From the NCBI RefSeq assembly GCF_002312805.1, contig NZ_NMUA01000026.1, forward strand, positions 1-61,198: a DNA stretch of 61,198 nt, given 5' to 3'. Both the position numbers and the translations under genes were made by a program. The notes under the pieces were generated by a model that saw only the letters and a list, made by a program, of their open reading frames with translations, ran no database searches and was not told the DNA's origin. How positions within the stretch are numbered: the first letter of the stretch is position 1; every line of letters begins with the position of its first letter. The stretch comes from Sphingobium sp. D43FB (GTDB lineage Bacteria > Pseudomonadota > Alphaproteobacteria > Sphingomonadales > Sphingomonadaceae). Positions 35,463 to 44,584 of this stretch are shown in pieces.

Positions 35463-36110
35463 TCAGCCCGGTATCGAAGCGCCGAAGAGCAGCATGGGGT
35501 CACCTGGTGGCGACAGCGCGATCTCGCCGCCTGCGCCGGTGACCAGCGCGCGCACCATCCAGGCTGCCGCCGTCCGCGATGCCAGTCCCTCGATCGGCAA
35601 GGTGCCTGCCAGCGCCGCGCGCAGATCGGGGTCGAGCACTACCTTTGGTCCCTCGCCACGCACCACGATCTCAGTCACGCCCGGCCGCACTTCCGCGCCA
35701 ATGTCGAGTTGCCCACCACGCACCAGCGCATCGCCCGCGATCAGCGCGAGGTTGAGCAGGACTTTGACAGCCAGCTTGCCCAGCATCTGTTCATCGACCA
35801 TCCAGCCGACCTTCACCCGACCGGTGGTGACGAACATGCCCTCGATCGCGACCCGCGCTTCATGGGGCGGCACCACATCGCCGACCCCGCCGGCAGAGCC
35901 GAACGCCAAGCGAAAGAATTTAAGCTTGTTGGCCGACGTCCGCGCGCTGTCGCCCAGCAGTTCCAGGCAACGCTGGCGCATTTCCGGGTCCGTCTCGTCG
36001 GCCATCAGTTCCAGGCCGTTGTTCAGCGCGCCGACCGGACTGAGCAGGTCATGGCACAGGCGCGAACAGAGCAGGCTGGCAAATTCGATGCTGTCGGTCG
36101 GGTTGGTCAT
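35463..36110 (-). CDS. chpT: Histidine phosphotransferase ChpT
   Basis: A 215-residue dimeric phosphotransferase that passes phosphate from the hybrid kinase CckA to CtrA and CpdR, controlling the alphaproteobacterial cell cycle and motility. The first helix carries the phosphorylated His20 in SRLCHDLLSPVGALNNGLEL, as in DUF2328/ChpT proteins; the rest is a degenerate kinase-like ATPase domain lacking clear ATP-binding boxes (VKVLLNLALIAGDALVRGGQ). The length is typical. The JAMM-protease gene lies 98 bases upstream on the same strand. Presence of ChpT supports the alphaproteobacterial assignment. Confidence 0.95.
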   Translation of the reverse strand: MTNPTDSIEFASLLCSRLCHDLLSPVGALNNGLELMADETDPEMRQRCLELLGDSARTSANKLKFFRLAFGSAGGVGDVVPPHEARVAIEGMFVTTGRVKVGWMVDEQMLGKLAVKVLLNLALIAGDALVRGGQLDIGAEVRPGVTEIVVRGEGPKVVLDPDLRAALAGTLPIEGLASRTAAAWMVRALVTGAGGEIALSPPGDPMLLFGASIPG

Positions 36111-36208
36111 GCGGGGTCTGGATCGCCGGATAGGGGTCAGGAAAATGGGCTCTCACGGCTAATGCGCTGCCCCGCCGCGCGATGCAACCCCGGCTCGCCG
36201 CCTTTCCC

Positions 36209-36610
36209 TCACCTTATGTCGAGCAACGCCTCCACGAATGCCACGGTCCCGCCCTGCCCCGGCTGCGCGCGCCACAGACGCACCGCCTCGCCAGCCACGA
36301 TCAGCCATAGCGTTCCATCGGGCATCGCACAGGCTGCGTCCGTAGCGGAGGGGATAGCGACGCCCGACGGGTGCGAGTGATAATGGCCGATCACTGTTGG
36401 CCCACCCGACCGCGCAGCGCGGTGCGCGGCGATCAGCACCGCCGGGTCCAGTTCGAAATGGCGTGCCGGGTCGGCCGCAACATTGGCCGCCGGGGCAATC
36501 GCCTCGATGTGGCCCGCCACCCCCAGCAACAGCCCGCAAATCTCCCGATCGTCCGCCGCTGCCAGCGTCACGATCCGGTCCCGTAACAGGCTTGAAATAG
36601 TCACGCTCAT
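36209..36610 (-). CDS. JAMM/MPN-family metalloprotease
   Basis: A 133-residue prokaryotic JAB domain protein (Mov34/MPN/PAD-1). The complete JAMM zinc site is visible: Glu23 (REICGLLLG), His78 and His80 (HYHSHPSG) and Asp91 (PSATDAAC). In bacteria such proteins are desampylase- or thiocarboxylate-type isopeptidases that can process small ubiquitin-like sulfur carriers, and some cleave sulfur from Cys-like substrates. There is no ThiS/MoaD-like gene adjacent. Read from the ATG at 36610; an earlier in-frame start is possible. It is divergent from rluD with 17 bases between starts. Confidence 0.92.
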   Translation of the reverse strand: MSVTISSLLRDRIVTLAAADDREICGLLLGVAGHIEAIAPAANVAADPARHFELDPAVLIAAHRAARSGGPTVIGHYHSHPSGVAIPSATDAACAMPDGTLWLIVAGEAVRLWRAQPGQGGTVAFVEALLDIR

Positions 36611-36627
36611 GCCTACATCCCTAGCCA

Positions 36628-37584
36628 ATGGCCGCGGGGGTTTCCATCATCGAAGCAATTATCGACGCGGGCCAGCATGGCCAGCGGCTCGACCGTGCGC
36701 TCGCCGACCTTTTGCCCGACCTCTCGCGCGAACGGATCAAGGCACTGATCGGCGAAGGTCATGTCCGCGCGAAGGGCGAGACCATCAAACTCAGCGCCTC
36801 GGCCAAGGTCGCGACCGGGCAGCGTTTCGCGATCACCCTCCCTGCCCCCGCGGCGCTGGATGCGATCGCGCAGGATATTCCTCTCACCATCGTCCATGAA
36901 GATGCCGACCTGATCGTGGTGGACAAGCCCGCTGGCCTGGTGGTTCATCCGGCGGCGGGCAATCTCGATGGCACATTGGTCAACGCCTTGCTCCATCATT
37001 GCGCCGGGCAGTTGTCGGGCATCGGCGGTGTCGCTCGTCCCGGCATCGTTCATCGCATCGACAAGGATACATCGGGCCTGTTGGTCGTTGCTAAGACAGA
37101 CCGGGCGCATGAAGGCCTGTCCGTCCAGTTCAAGGATCACAGCATCGACCGTCTCTATGCCGCGATCGTCTATGGCCATCCCGTCCCGCCCAGTGCGACG
37201 ATCGATACATGGATCGGCCGATCCGACGCCGATCGAAAGAAAATGGCGGTTCATCGTGAGGGACGGGGAAAACGGGCGATAACCTTCTATAAGATAGAAG
37301 AACGCTTGAGCGGCGCGGCGATGGTCGAATGTCGACTGGAAACCGGCCGAACGCATCAGGTGCGCGTGCATATGGCGCATATCGGGCACCCCTTGATCGG
37401 GGATCCGGTTTACAGTAGGGATAGAAAAGGTTTCAAATCAATACTGGAAACGCTGGGTTTCAAAAGGCAGGCATTGCACGCCAAAACCCTAGGGTTCATA
37501 CATCCGGTGACGGGCTCGCCCCTCCTGTTCCAAAGTGCATTGCCCATGGACATGCAGGAACTGTTAAGCGAGCTTAGAGTATAG
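36628..37584 (+). CDS. rluD: Large-subunit rRNA pseudouridine synthase RluD-like
   Basis: A 318-residue RluA-family pseudouridine synthase. An N-terminal S4 RNA-binding domain (residues about 17-75, QRLDRALADLLPDLSRERIK) is followed by the catalytic domain with HRIDKDTSG, in which Asp145 is the nucleophile, plus LETGRTHQVRVHM and GHPLIGDPVY. RluD modifies 23S rRNA helix 69 positions 1911, 1915 and 1917; the S4 domain and motif order favour RluD over RluC. It is divergent from the JAMM gene, and rpoH follows 77 bases later on the same strand, a conserved alphaproteobacterial order. Confidence 0.95.
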   Translation: MAAGVSIIEAIIDAGQHGQRLDRALADLLPDLSRERIKALIGEGHVRAKGETIKLSASAKVATGQRFAITLPAPAALDAIAQDIPLTIVHEDADLIVVDKPAGLVVHPAAGNLDGTLVNALLHHCAGQLSGIGGVARPGIVHRIDKDTSGLLVVAKTDRAHEGLSVQFKDHSIDRLYAAIVYGHPVPPSATIDTWIGRSDADRKKMAVHREGRGKRAITFYKIEERLSGAAMVECRLETGRTHQVRVHMAHIGHPLIGDPVYSRDRKGFKSILETLGFKRQALHAKTLGFIHPVTGSPLLFQSALPMDMQELLSELRV

Positions 37585-37661
37585 GTTTCGACACGTTTGT
37601 GACGGCGATTTGGATGCCTCTTCTGGGTCCCGCCGCGCATGAAAGGGAAAGGTGAAGCGAC

Positions 37662-38576
37662 ATGGCCAACAAGAGCAATGTCCCCGCGGTGCCGGCGCTG
37701 GGCGGTGAAGCCAGCCTCAACCGCTATCTGTCGGAGATTCGCAAATTTCCGCTGCTCACCCCTGAGCAGGAATATATGCTGGCGAAACGCTATGAGGAAC
37801 ATCAGGATCCTGAAGCGGCAGCGCAGCTGGTCACCTCGCATCTGCGCCTCGTGGCGAAGATCGCGATGGGCTATCGCGGCTATGGCCTGCCGGTGAGCGA
37901 GCTGATTTCCGAAGGCAATATCGGACTGATGCAGGGCGTGAAGAAATTCGAGGCCGAGCGCGGCTTCCGCCTGGCGACCTACGCCATGTGGTGGATTCGC
38001 GCCTCGATCCAGGAATTCATCCTGCGGTCCTGGTCGCTCGTGAAGATGGGCACCACCGCGTCGCAGAAGAAGCTGTTCTTCAACCTGCGCCGGATGAAGA
38101 ATAATATCGAAGCGTTCGAGGATGGCGATCTCAAGCCTGAGGACGTCACCAAGATCGCCACTGATCTTGGCGTGTCTGAACAGGATGTCGTGTCGATGAA
38201 CCGTCGCATGGCGATGGGCGGCGACACGTCGCTCAACGTGCCGATGCGCGAAGATGGCGAAGGTCAGTGGCAGGACTGGTTGCAGGATCATGATCCGCTG
38301 CAGGAAGAGCGCGTCGCCGACGAGCAGGAGCGGACCCAGCGCCATGAAATGCTGGAAGAAGCGATGACCGACCTCAACGATCGCGAGAAGCATATCCTGG
38401 CCGAGCGTCGTCTGGCCGAAGAGCCCAAGACGCTGGAAGAACTGAGCCAGGTCTATGGCGTCAGCCGCGAGCGGGTGCGCCAGATCGAGGTCCGGGCGTT
38501 CGAGAAGCTGCAAAAGGCGATGATGCGGATTGCAGGTGACCGGCTGGGCCAGATGGCGCGTTTCGCCGCTGCCTGA
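37662..38576 (+). CDS. rpoH: RNA polymerase sigma-32 factor
   Basis: A 304-residue heat-shock sigma factor. Region 2 includes HLRLVAKIAMGYRGYGLPVS, EGNIGLMQGVKKFEAERGFR and LATYAMWWIRASIQEFILRS; the RpoH-specific box QKKLFFNLR is at residues 135-143. Region 4 contains LNDREKHILAERRL and the recognition helix of VSRERVRQIEVRAFEKLQ. Its regulon includes clpP, clpX, lon and other chaperone genes that also lie in this window. The ribosome site GGGAAAGGTGAAGC precedes the ATG. A terminator follows, so it is probably a single-gene unit, or transcribed with rluD. Confidence 0.98.
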   Translation: MANKSNVPAVPALGGEASLNRYLSEIRKFPLLTPEQEYMLAKRYEEHQDPEAAAQLVTSHLRLVAKIAMGYRGYGLPVSELISEGNIGLMQGVKKFEAERGFRLATYAMWWIRASIQEFILRSWSLVKMGTTASQKKLFFNLRRMKNNIEAFEDGDLKPEDVTKIATDLGVSEQDVVSMNRRMAMGGDTSLNVPMREDGEGQWQDWLQDHDPLQEERVADEQERTQRHEMLEEAMTDLNDREKHILAERRLAEEPKTLEELSQVYGVSRERVRQIEVRAFEKLQKAMMRIAGDRLGQMARFAAA

Positions 38577-38600
38577 CGGATAGCACTACCGGCATTAAGA

Positions 38601-38629
38601 GGCTCCGGCATAAAGCCGGGGCCTTTTTT
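38601..38629 (+). terminator. Intrinsic terminator after rpoH
   Basis: GGCTCCGGC and GCCGGGGCC pair with one mismatch around ATAAA-type loop bases, followed by six T residues. It is the clearest Rho-independent terminator in this part. Confidence 0.92.
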
Positions 38630-38676
38630 GTGCGCGCGGGTTGAGCGGCGTGGCGGGAGTGCGTTACGCTCCGGCC

Positions 38677-39375
38677 ATGACCGCAAAACCCCTCCGCTCT
38701 CCCCGTCGCCGTTCGCGCTGGATCGTCCTTCCCTTCAAGATCATTCTCGGCTTTGTCGTCCTGTCGCTGCTGATGGTGGTGGTCTATCGTTTTGTGCCGC
38801 CGCCGGTGACCATGACCATGCTGCTCGATCCCAATGGCATCACCAAGGACTGGATGCCGCTCGACGAGATGGACCCGGATATGGCCCGCGCGGCGATCGC
38901 CGGGGAGGATGGCAAATTCTGCACCCATCATGGCTTCGATGTCGATGCCATCACCAAGGCTGCGTTGAACAATGCCAGCGGCGGACGCATCCGGGGCGGA
39001 TCGACGATCAGCCAGCAGACCGCCAAGAATGTGTTTCTCTGGCAGGGTGGCGGTTTCGTGCGTAAGGGGCTGGAGGCCTGGTTCACGGTGCTGATCGAGG
39101 CGATCTGGGGCAAGCCGCGGATCATGGAAGTCTATCTCAACGTCGCCGAAACCGGTATCGGCACCTATGGCGCGCAGGCGGGCGCGATCCGCTATTTCAA
39201 TCATGGCGCGGGCCAGTTGACGCGCGCGGAAGCCGCTCGCATCGCCGCCGTTCTCCCCCTCCCCAAGAAGCGCGCGGCCGTTGCGCCCACGGGGTTCACC
39301 CGCCGCTATGGCAACACGATCGCGGCACGGATCGGCGCAGTGCAGCGGGACGGGCTGGATAGCTGTTTGCGGTGA
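38677..39375 (+). CDS. mtgA: Monofunctional peptidoglycan glycosyltransferase
   Basis: A 232-residue inner-membrane GT51 enzyme polymerising lipid II into glycan strands. A single membrane segment (IVLPFKIILGFVVLSLLMVV) is followed by the GT51 motifs: AIAGEDGKFCTHHGFD with catalytic Glu77, GGSTISQQTAKNVFLW, RKGLEAWFTVLIEAIWGKPR and EVYLNVAETG. There is no transpeptidase domain, so it is MtgA rather than a class A PBP. The ATG at 38677 starts 12 codons after an earlier in-frame ATG; the basic N-terminus KPLRSPRRRSRW before the membrane segment favours it. Confidence 0.96.
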   Translation: MTAKPLRSPRRRSRWIVLPFKIILGFVVLSLLMVVVYRFVPPPVTMTMLLDPNGITKDWMPLDEMDPDMARAAIAGEDGKFCTHHGFDVDAITKAALNNASGGRIRGGSTISQQTAKNVFLWQGGGFVRKGLEAWFTVLIEAIWGKPRIMEVYLNVAETGIGTYGAQAGAIRYFNHGAGQLTRAEAARIAAVLPLPKKRAAVAPTGFTRRYGNTIAARIGAVQRDGLDSCLR

Positions 39376-39517
39376 CGCCCCCTCTTAACTTCGCATATTT
39401 CCCGCAGATTTCGATATAAAGTTGTGCGTGGCTGATCCTATCGGCAAGTGCGGCCGAACGGGCCACATCCTTTTATAGGCGGGCGTAGCCAAGTAGGACA
39501 GCGCGATTGCAGGCATG

Positions 39518-39549
39518 GAAAAAGGGCGGGGATTGCTCCCCGCCCTTTT
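39518..39549 (-). terminator. Terminator of the TonB-dependent receptor gene
   Basis: AAAAAGGGCGGGG and CCCCGCCCTTTT form a perfect stem of about 12 bp with a short loop. On the minus strand the stem ends in a T-run, 23 bases after the receptor's stop. Confidence 0.85.
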
Positions 39550-39571
39550 CCCGATTTCTGATCGTCTGGAC

Positions 39572-42085
39572 TTAGAAAGCCACAATCATCGACGCACTGA
39601 TCGCGCGGGGCGCGCCATAGTTGACGAAGGTGCTCGCCGCAGTCGTCAGACCGCCACTGAACGAACCAATGTAGAATTTGTCGAACAGGTTGGACACGTT
39701 CAGCTGGAAGAACGACTTTTCCAGGCCAAGGTTCGCCAAATTGTAGCGCAGGTCAAGATCGACGACGGTGTAACCCGCCACCTTGAACGTGTTGATATCG
39801 TTCAGGTAACGCGAACCGGTGCGCTTGATCTGGGCACCCAGATCGACCGGGCCCAGTGTACCTTGAACGCGACCGCCCCACAGATAGGCCGGGGCACCGC
39901 GTTCGCGATTACCCTTGGTTGCCGCGAAGGTGGTCGCACCGGTCTGGACATCCGCACCGATTTCGGACTCGATGTACGAACCGAAGGCATAGAGCAACAG
40001 CCCGTCCATTGGGCGCACCGAAATATTGGCGTCTACGCCATATTTCTTCACGCCACCCAGGTTGGTGTCGATGCTGCAATCGCATTCGAAGCTGTAGGCC
40101 GAAGCAATGCGGTTCTTATACTTCGCATACCAACCGGTGACAGCCGCCTGAACGATATTGTTCTGGTAACGCAGGGCGAGGTCGAAGCTGTCCGATGTTT
40201 CCGCCACTGGCTTCGATGCATCGTTGCTGCTCGGCAGGTAAATGGAGTTATACAGCGTATCCGTGCCGGGGACCGAAATATTCGCAGCATAGCTACCCGC
40301 AAGGCTGATTTCAGGCGTGATCTTGAAGATCGCACCTACATTCGGGAGCAGCTTGTCATAATTATAGACGCGGTTCTGCGGCGCCGCGAAGGTCGGGTTA
40401 GCAGCGGCATAGGCCGCAACATTGCCGCTGGCGATGCAGTTCACATTGCCGTTTGGCGCGCTCGTAAAGCAGTTCTGCGTCAGGTCGCGCTTGAAGAAGG
40501 GTGCGCGAACACCAAGGTTGACCGTCAGCAGATCGTCAAAGAACGTACCACGATATTCACCGGCAACCTGATGCAGGATCGCATAGGACTTGCGATCACG
40601 CTTTTGGAGGATGTTGCCAGCGGCATCGGCCAATGGATCGTTCACCGGGAATACGTCGGTTGGCTCACCGTTGAACTGAATGAGCGAGCCCTCGCCCGTT
40701 TGACGGTGACGTGCGCGATCGAAGCTGTACGACAGACGAACGCGGTTGTTGTCGTCCAGTTCGTAGGAAAGGTTCGCAATGGCGACCCAACGCTTGGTCT
40801 GCGTCTGGCTGGGGTTGCCAATCAGAACACGATCGGATTCGCGAACGGTCGTGCGCGTCCCGTCCGAGTTGGTGATTGTGTAATCCTGGATGATGCCGTC
40901 GCCGTTCAGATCAACGCCAAGCGTGCCGTCGCCGTTCAGATCACGGTTGAAATAGGCGCTGCCGTTGAAATAGCCGGACAACAGGTTGTCGCCCTGAGCA
41001 AAGGCCGATTCATAGGCCGAGGTCGTACCACCGCCGTTGGCCTTCACATATTGATAGGCTGCGTCGGCCGAGAAGATCAAACGATCCGTCAGCGTCAGGC
41101 GCGTGCTAAGGCGGGCGTTACCGGTGTTCGACGGATTGTAACGACGCTCGAACTGGGTACCGCAACTGTTCGTCTGATCAGCGATGCCTGCATCCGCGAC
41201 TGTGTTGATCGCGCAGGGAATGCCGCCGGACACATTGTAGAAGCGAGCGCTCTTGTCACCACTGAACGCAGCAGCCGACGCTGGCGAACCACCAAAGTTA
41301 TTGCGGTTGACGTTATAATGGCCTGCAAGCGAGATGAAATCGCCGTTGGTGCCAATGTCCTGCCAGATTTTCCCGTTATACTGGGCTTTCTCGATCTTGC
41401 CGTAGTCCGAGAAGCTCGCCTTATTGTAGGCGCGCGAGGCCGAGAGCCAGGCTTTGGTGCCTTGGCCAGTCAGGTCGCCGGTCTGGATCATGCCGAATAC
41501 GCGGTGGAACGGGCGATCGCCGGAGCCTTCAGCCACGATGTTACCATAGCTCACGCTCGCCATCGCACCAAAATCGTCGGTCGGCGTCAGCGAGTTGATG
41601 TTGACGGTGCCGCCAACAGCTGCGGCCGTCGGGCTGTCGACATCCGTTGCGCCCAAGTTGACGTTGATGCTTTCAACTAGTTCCGGGTCCAACTGCTGGT
41701 TGGTGTAGATTGCGTAGTTACCGGAATCGTTCAGCGGGATGCCGTCCAGGATCTGCGCGATACGATCCGAGCTGAAGCCGCGGATGGTGAAGCTGCCGCC
41801 CGACGAACCCCAGGGATCGTTGTTGGTGAAGCTGACGCCAGGCACCAAGTTGATGATTTCATTGACCGACTGACCAGGGCGCTGACGCTCGATGATTTCC
41901 TGGGTCAGAACGACCTTGGCCTTGGCCGAGTCGGGGATGCGTACACCGCCGATGCCTTGATCAACCTTGGCACCGGTGACGACGATGGAATCGTCGAAAT
42001 CCTGCGAACCGGTCGACTGCGCGAAGGCGGCGCCCGGAATGGCGACGGCGATGATCGCGGCGCTGCCCATTAGAAACTGTTTCAT
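39572..42085 (-). CDS. TonB-dependent outer-membrane receptor
   Basis: An 837-residue TonB-dependent receptor that imports a ligand across the outer membrane using energy from TonB-ExbBD. It has a signal peptide (residues 1-22, IIAVAIPGAAFAQ), a plug domain (about 50-165: EIIERQRPGQSVNEIINLVP and IRGFSSDRIAQILDGIPLND) and a 22-strand barrel ending in the C-terminal Phe of SASMIVAF. One extracellular loop carries two DLNGDG motifs (382-387 and 392-397), like calcium-binding loops of dockerin or thrombospondin repeats. Several loop Cys pairs may form disulfides. The ligand is unknown; no iron or cobalamin gene is adjacent. A leader of about 300 bases precedes it. Confidence 0.95.
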   Translation of the reverse strand: MKQFLMGSAAIIAVAIPGAAFAQSTGSQDFDDSIVVTGAKVDQGIGGVRIPDSAKAKVVLTQEIIERQRPGQSVNEIINLVPGVSFTNNDPWGSSGGSFTIRGFSSDRIAQILDGIPLNDSGNYAIYTNQQLDPELVESINVNLGATDVDSPTAAAVGGTVNINSLTPTDDFGAMASVSYGNIVAEGSGDRPFHRVFGMIQTGDLTGQGTKAWLSASRAYNKASFSDYGKIEKAQYNGKIWQDIGTNGDFISLAGHYNVNRNNFGGSPASAAAFSGDKSARFYNVSGGIPCAINTVADAGIADQTNSCGTQFERRYNPSNTGNARLSTRLTLTDRLIFSADAAYQYVKANGGGTTSAYESAFAQGDNLLSGYFNGSAYFNRDLNGDGTLGVDLNGDGIIQDYTITNSDGTRTTVRESDRVLIGNPSQTQTKRWVAIANLSYELDDNNRVRLSYSFDRARHRQTGEGSLIQFNGEPTDVFPVNDPLADAAGNILQKRDRKSYAILHQVAGEYRGTFFDDLLTVNLGVRAPFFKRDLTQNCFTSAPNGNVNCIASGNVAAYAAANPTFAAPQNRVYNYDKLLPNVGAIFKITPEISLAGSYAANISVPGTDTLYNSIYLPSSNDASKPVAETSDSFDLALRYQNNIVQAAVTGWYAKYKNRIASAYSFECDCSIDTNLGGVKKYGVDANISVRPMDGLLLYAFGSYIESEIGADVQTGATTFAATKGNRERGAPAYLWGGRVQGTLGPVDLGAQIKRTGSRYLNDINTFKVAGYTVVDLDLRYNLANLGLEKSFFQLNVSNLFDKFYIGSFSGGLTTAASTFVNYGAPRAISASMIVAF

Positions 42086-42451
42086 TTGACCCTTTTCCCT
42101 TTTTCAAAGGTGGCGCGTGGGCGCCTGTGCTGTGCTGTTCTCTCAAGCCGGGACCGCATTTGGCGGTTACTGGCGACGGCCCTGTGATGCTCTGATTGCA
42201 AATTTGTTACAATGCAGCATCCAGACTGTCACATTCCCCCTCCACCCCGCGCCGTTGCGCTTGGGGACGCCCCGCTTCTGGCCATAAATCATTGCATTTT
42301 AGTGACTTAATGGTGCGGTGGGGACTTAGTTTGACAGTGGTGCAATTTTGCAACGCAGCAGGAATTTTTGTGCGCTGCACCCGCAGATCATAAAAAAGGG
42401 GCCGACGATCGCGCGTCGGCCCCTTTGGGATCAGTTATGGACAGGAAGACG
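42086..42451 (-). promoter_or_regulatory. Upstream region of the receptor gene and clpX terminator
   Basis: This 366-base space holds the receptor's promoter and leader on the minus strand and the clpX terminator (42392-42426). A small palindrome TGCAAAATTGCA lies near 42342-42353 and a second A/T-rich cluster (CAAATTTGTTACAATGC) near 42198-42214; either could be an operator. No gene is supported here. A Fur-type box was not recognised with confidence. Confidence 0.4.
42392..42426 (-). terminator. Terminator of clpX
   Basis: AAAGGGGCCGACG (42395-42407) pairs perfectly with CGTCGGCCCCTTT (42414-42426), a 13-bp stem. On the minus strand it ends in TTTTTT, 25 bases after the clpX stop. Confidence 0.92.
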
Positions 42452-43720
42452 TCAGGCGGCGTCTTCGGCCCGATTCTGCTTTTCGCTGAATACGCGGACC
42501 GGCTCTTTCTTGCCTGCGACCACATCCTTGTCGACCACCACTTCGCCTACACCCTGCATCGAGGGGAGATCGAACATGGTGTCCAGCAGGATCGATTCGA
42601 GGATCGAGCGCAGGCCGCGCGCGCCGGTCTTGCGTTCGATGGCGCGCTTGGCGATCGCGGTCAGCGCGTCGTCGGTGAAGCTCAAGTCGACATTTTCCAT
42701 GTCGAAAAGCTTGCCATATTGCTTAACCAGCGCGTTCTTCGGCTCGACCAAAATCTTGACCAGCGCGGAGACATCCAGATCTTCGAGCGTCGCGATGACG
42801 GGCAGACGACCGACAAATTCGGGGATCAGGCCGAATTTGAGCAGATCTTCCGGCTCGCTCGACCGCAGCAATTCGCCGGTCTTGCGCTCTTCGGGCGCGG
42901 CAACATAGGCACCGAAGCCGATCGACTTGGCTTCCAGACGGTCGCCGATGATCTTTTCCAGACCCGCAAAGGCCCCGCCGCAGATGAAGAGGATGTTGGT
43001 CGTATCGACCTGCAAGAACTCTTGCTGCGGATGCTTGCGCCCGCCCTGTGGCGGCACCGACGCGGTTGTGCCTTCCATCAGCTTGAGCAGCGCCTGCTGC
43101 ACGCCCTCGCCCGAAACGTCGCGGGTGATCGACGGGTTCTCGGCCTTGCGGCTGATCTTGTCGATCTCATCGATATAGACGATGCCGCGCTGCGCCTTTT
43201 CGACATTATAGTCGGACGCCTGGAGCAGCTTGAGGATGATATTTTCGACATCCTCGCCGACATAACCCGCTTCGGTCAGCGTCGTGGCGTCCGCCATGGT
43301 GAAGGGCACGTCGAACGTCTTGGCCAGCGTCTGCGCGAGCAAGGTCTTGCCGCAACCGGTGGGACCGACGAGCAGGATGTTGGACTTGGCGAGTTCGACC
43401 TCGCCCGGCTTGGAGCCGTGGTTGAGGCGCTTATAATGGTTATGGACCGCGACCGACAGGACGCGCTTCGCCCGGTTCTGGCCGATGACATAATCATCCA
43501 GCACATCGCAGATTTCCTGCGGGGTCGGCACGCCGCCATCCTTCTTGCCGACGAGACCGCCCTTGGTCTCCTCGCGAATGATGTCGTTGCACAGTTCCAC
43601 GCATTCGTCGCAGATGAACACGGTCGGCCCCGCGATCAGCTTCCGCACCTCATGCTGCGACTTGCCGCAGAAGGAGCAGTAAAGCGTGCTTTTTGAATCG
43701 GAGCCGGTAAGCTTAGTCAT
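42452..43720 (-). CDS. clpX: ATP-dependent Clp protease ATPase subunit ClpX
   Basis: A 422-residue AAA+ unfoldase that feeds substrates to ClpP; in alphaproteobacteria ClpXP degrades CtrA. It has an N-terminal zinc domain (Cys15, Cys18, Cys37, Cys40: CSFCGKS and [10 protein letters not shown]), Walker A GPTGCGKT in [20 protein letters not shown], Walker [11 protein letters not shown], and pore loop [10 protein letters not shown]. The ATG at 43720 matches the family start. clpP lies upstream on the same strand, 139 bases away. A perfect hairpin terminator follows. Confidence 0.99.
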   Translation of the reverse strand: MTKLTGSDSKSTLYCSFCGKSQHEVRKLIAGPTVFICDECVELCNDIIREETKGGLVGKKDGGVPTPQEICDVLDDYVIGQNRAKRVLSVAVHNHYKRLNHGSKPGEVELAKSNILLVGPTGCGKTLLAQTLAKTFDVPFTMADATTLTEAGYVGEDVENIILKLLQASDYNVEKAQRGIVYIDEIDKISRKAENPSITRDVSGEGVQQALLKLMEGTTASVPPQGGRKHPQQEFLQVDTTNILFICGGAFAGLEKIIGDRLEAKSIGFGAYVAAPEERKTGELLRSSEPEDLLKFGLIPEFVGRLPVIATLEDLDVSALVKILVEPKNALVKQYGKLFDMENVDLSFTDDALTAIAKRAIERKTGARGLRSILESILLDTMFDLPSMQGVGEVVVDKDVVAGKKEPVRVFSEKQNRAEDAA

Positions 43721-43859
43721 TCGCCATTCTTTCTTCCCTGCCGGTTCCACGATCGACCTGATCGCATCGGCGAGGGATATTCTGGTCCAAAGGCCATCCT
43801 AGACCGTGGCGCGCCGTTTCCACAAGGGGAGAAGTGGCGCGCCGCGGCAAAGTCAGCCA

Positions 43860-44495
43860 TCAACTATCCGACGGATCGGCCAAGGAAGGCCGCTGGTCGA
43901 ACACTTCATCGACAAGGCCGAAAGCCTTGGCCTCATCCGCTTCGAGGAAGGTGTCGCGATCCATCGCCTTTTCGACCTCTTCCAACGACCGTCCGGTATA
44001 TTTGACATACAGGTCGTTCAGGCGACGGCGGATACGCAGGATTTCCTTGGCCTGGATCTCGATATCGGACGCCATGCCCTGTGCGCCGCCGGAAGGCTGG
44101 TGGATCATGATCCGGCTGTTGGTGGTGGCAAAGCGCATGCCCGGCTCGCCCGCGGCCAGCAGGAAGCTGCCCATCGAGGCGGCCTGGCCCACGCAGAGCG
44201 TGCCGACCTTGGGCCGGATATATTTCATCGTATCGTGGATCGCCATGCCGGACGTCACCACGCCGCCGGGCGAGTTGATGTACATCCAGATGTCCTTCTT
44301 CGGATTTTCCGATTCGAGGAACAGCAGCTGGGCAACGATCAGCGAGGCCATATGATCTTCGACCTGGCCGGTCACGAAGATGATCCGTTCGCGCAGCAGG
44401 CGCGAGAAGATGTCGAAGCTGCGCTCGCCACGGTTCGACTGTTCGATCACGATGGGGACCAGCGCGGCCATGGGGTTGGTCATGATATCGGTCAT
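43860..44495 (-). CDS. clpP: ATP-dependent Clp protease proteolytic subunit
   Basis: A 211-residue serine peptidase forming the 14-subunit proteolytic barrel. The catalytic triad is present: Ser107 ([12 protein letters not shown]), His132 ([12 protein letters not shown]) and Asp in the segment [20 protein letters not shown]. The N-terminal [20 protein letters not shown] is the pro-/loop region that contacts ClpX. The start could be the ATG at 44495 or the one four codons later ([10 protein letters not shown]). It precedes clpX on the same strand, so the two ClpXP subunits are probably co-expressed; the heat-shock sigma factor rpoH is encoded in the same window. Confidence 0.98.
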   Translation of the reverse strand: MTDIMTNPMAALVPIVIEQSNRGERSFDIFSRLLRERIIFVTGQVEDHMASLIVAQLLFLESENPKKDIWMYINSPGGVVTSGMAIHDTMKYIRPKVGTLCVGQAASMGSFLLAAGEPGMRFATTNSRIMIHQPSGGAQGMASDIEIQAKEILRIRRRLNDLYVKYTGRSLEEVEKAMDRDTFLEADEAKAFGLVDEVFDQRPSLADPSDS

Positions 44496-44584
44496 TATGC
44501 TCTTTCAGTCAGCTGCTTTTGCCCACCCCTACATCGTCACAAAAGGCGGCAGGTTCAAGGGGGAACAGGTGCAGCGGGATCGGG

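Noticed and set aside
36628..37389. A long minus-strand frame opposite rluD
   Set aside because: The RluD frame has complete S4 and catalytic motifs; the antisense frame has no features.
39515..41680. A 721-residue plus-strand open frame
   Set aside because: It is antisense to the TonB-dependent receptor and has no signal peptide, ribosome site or domain.
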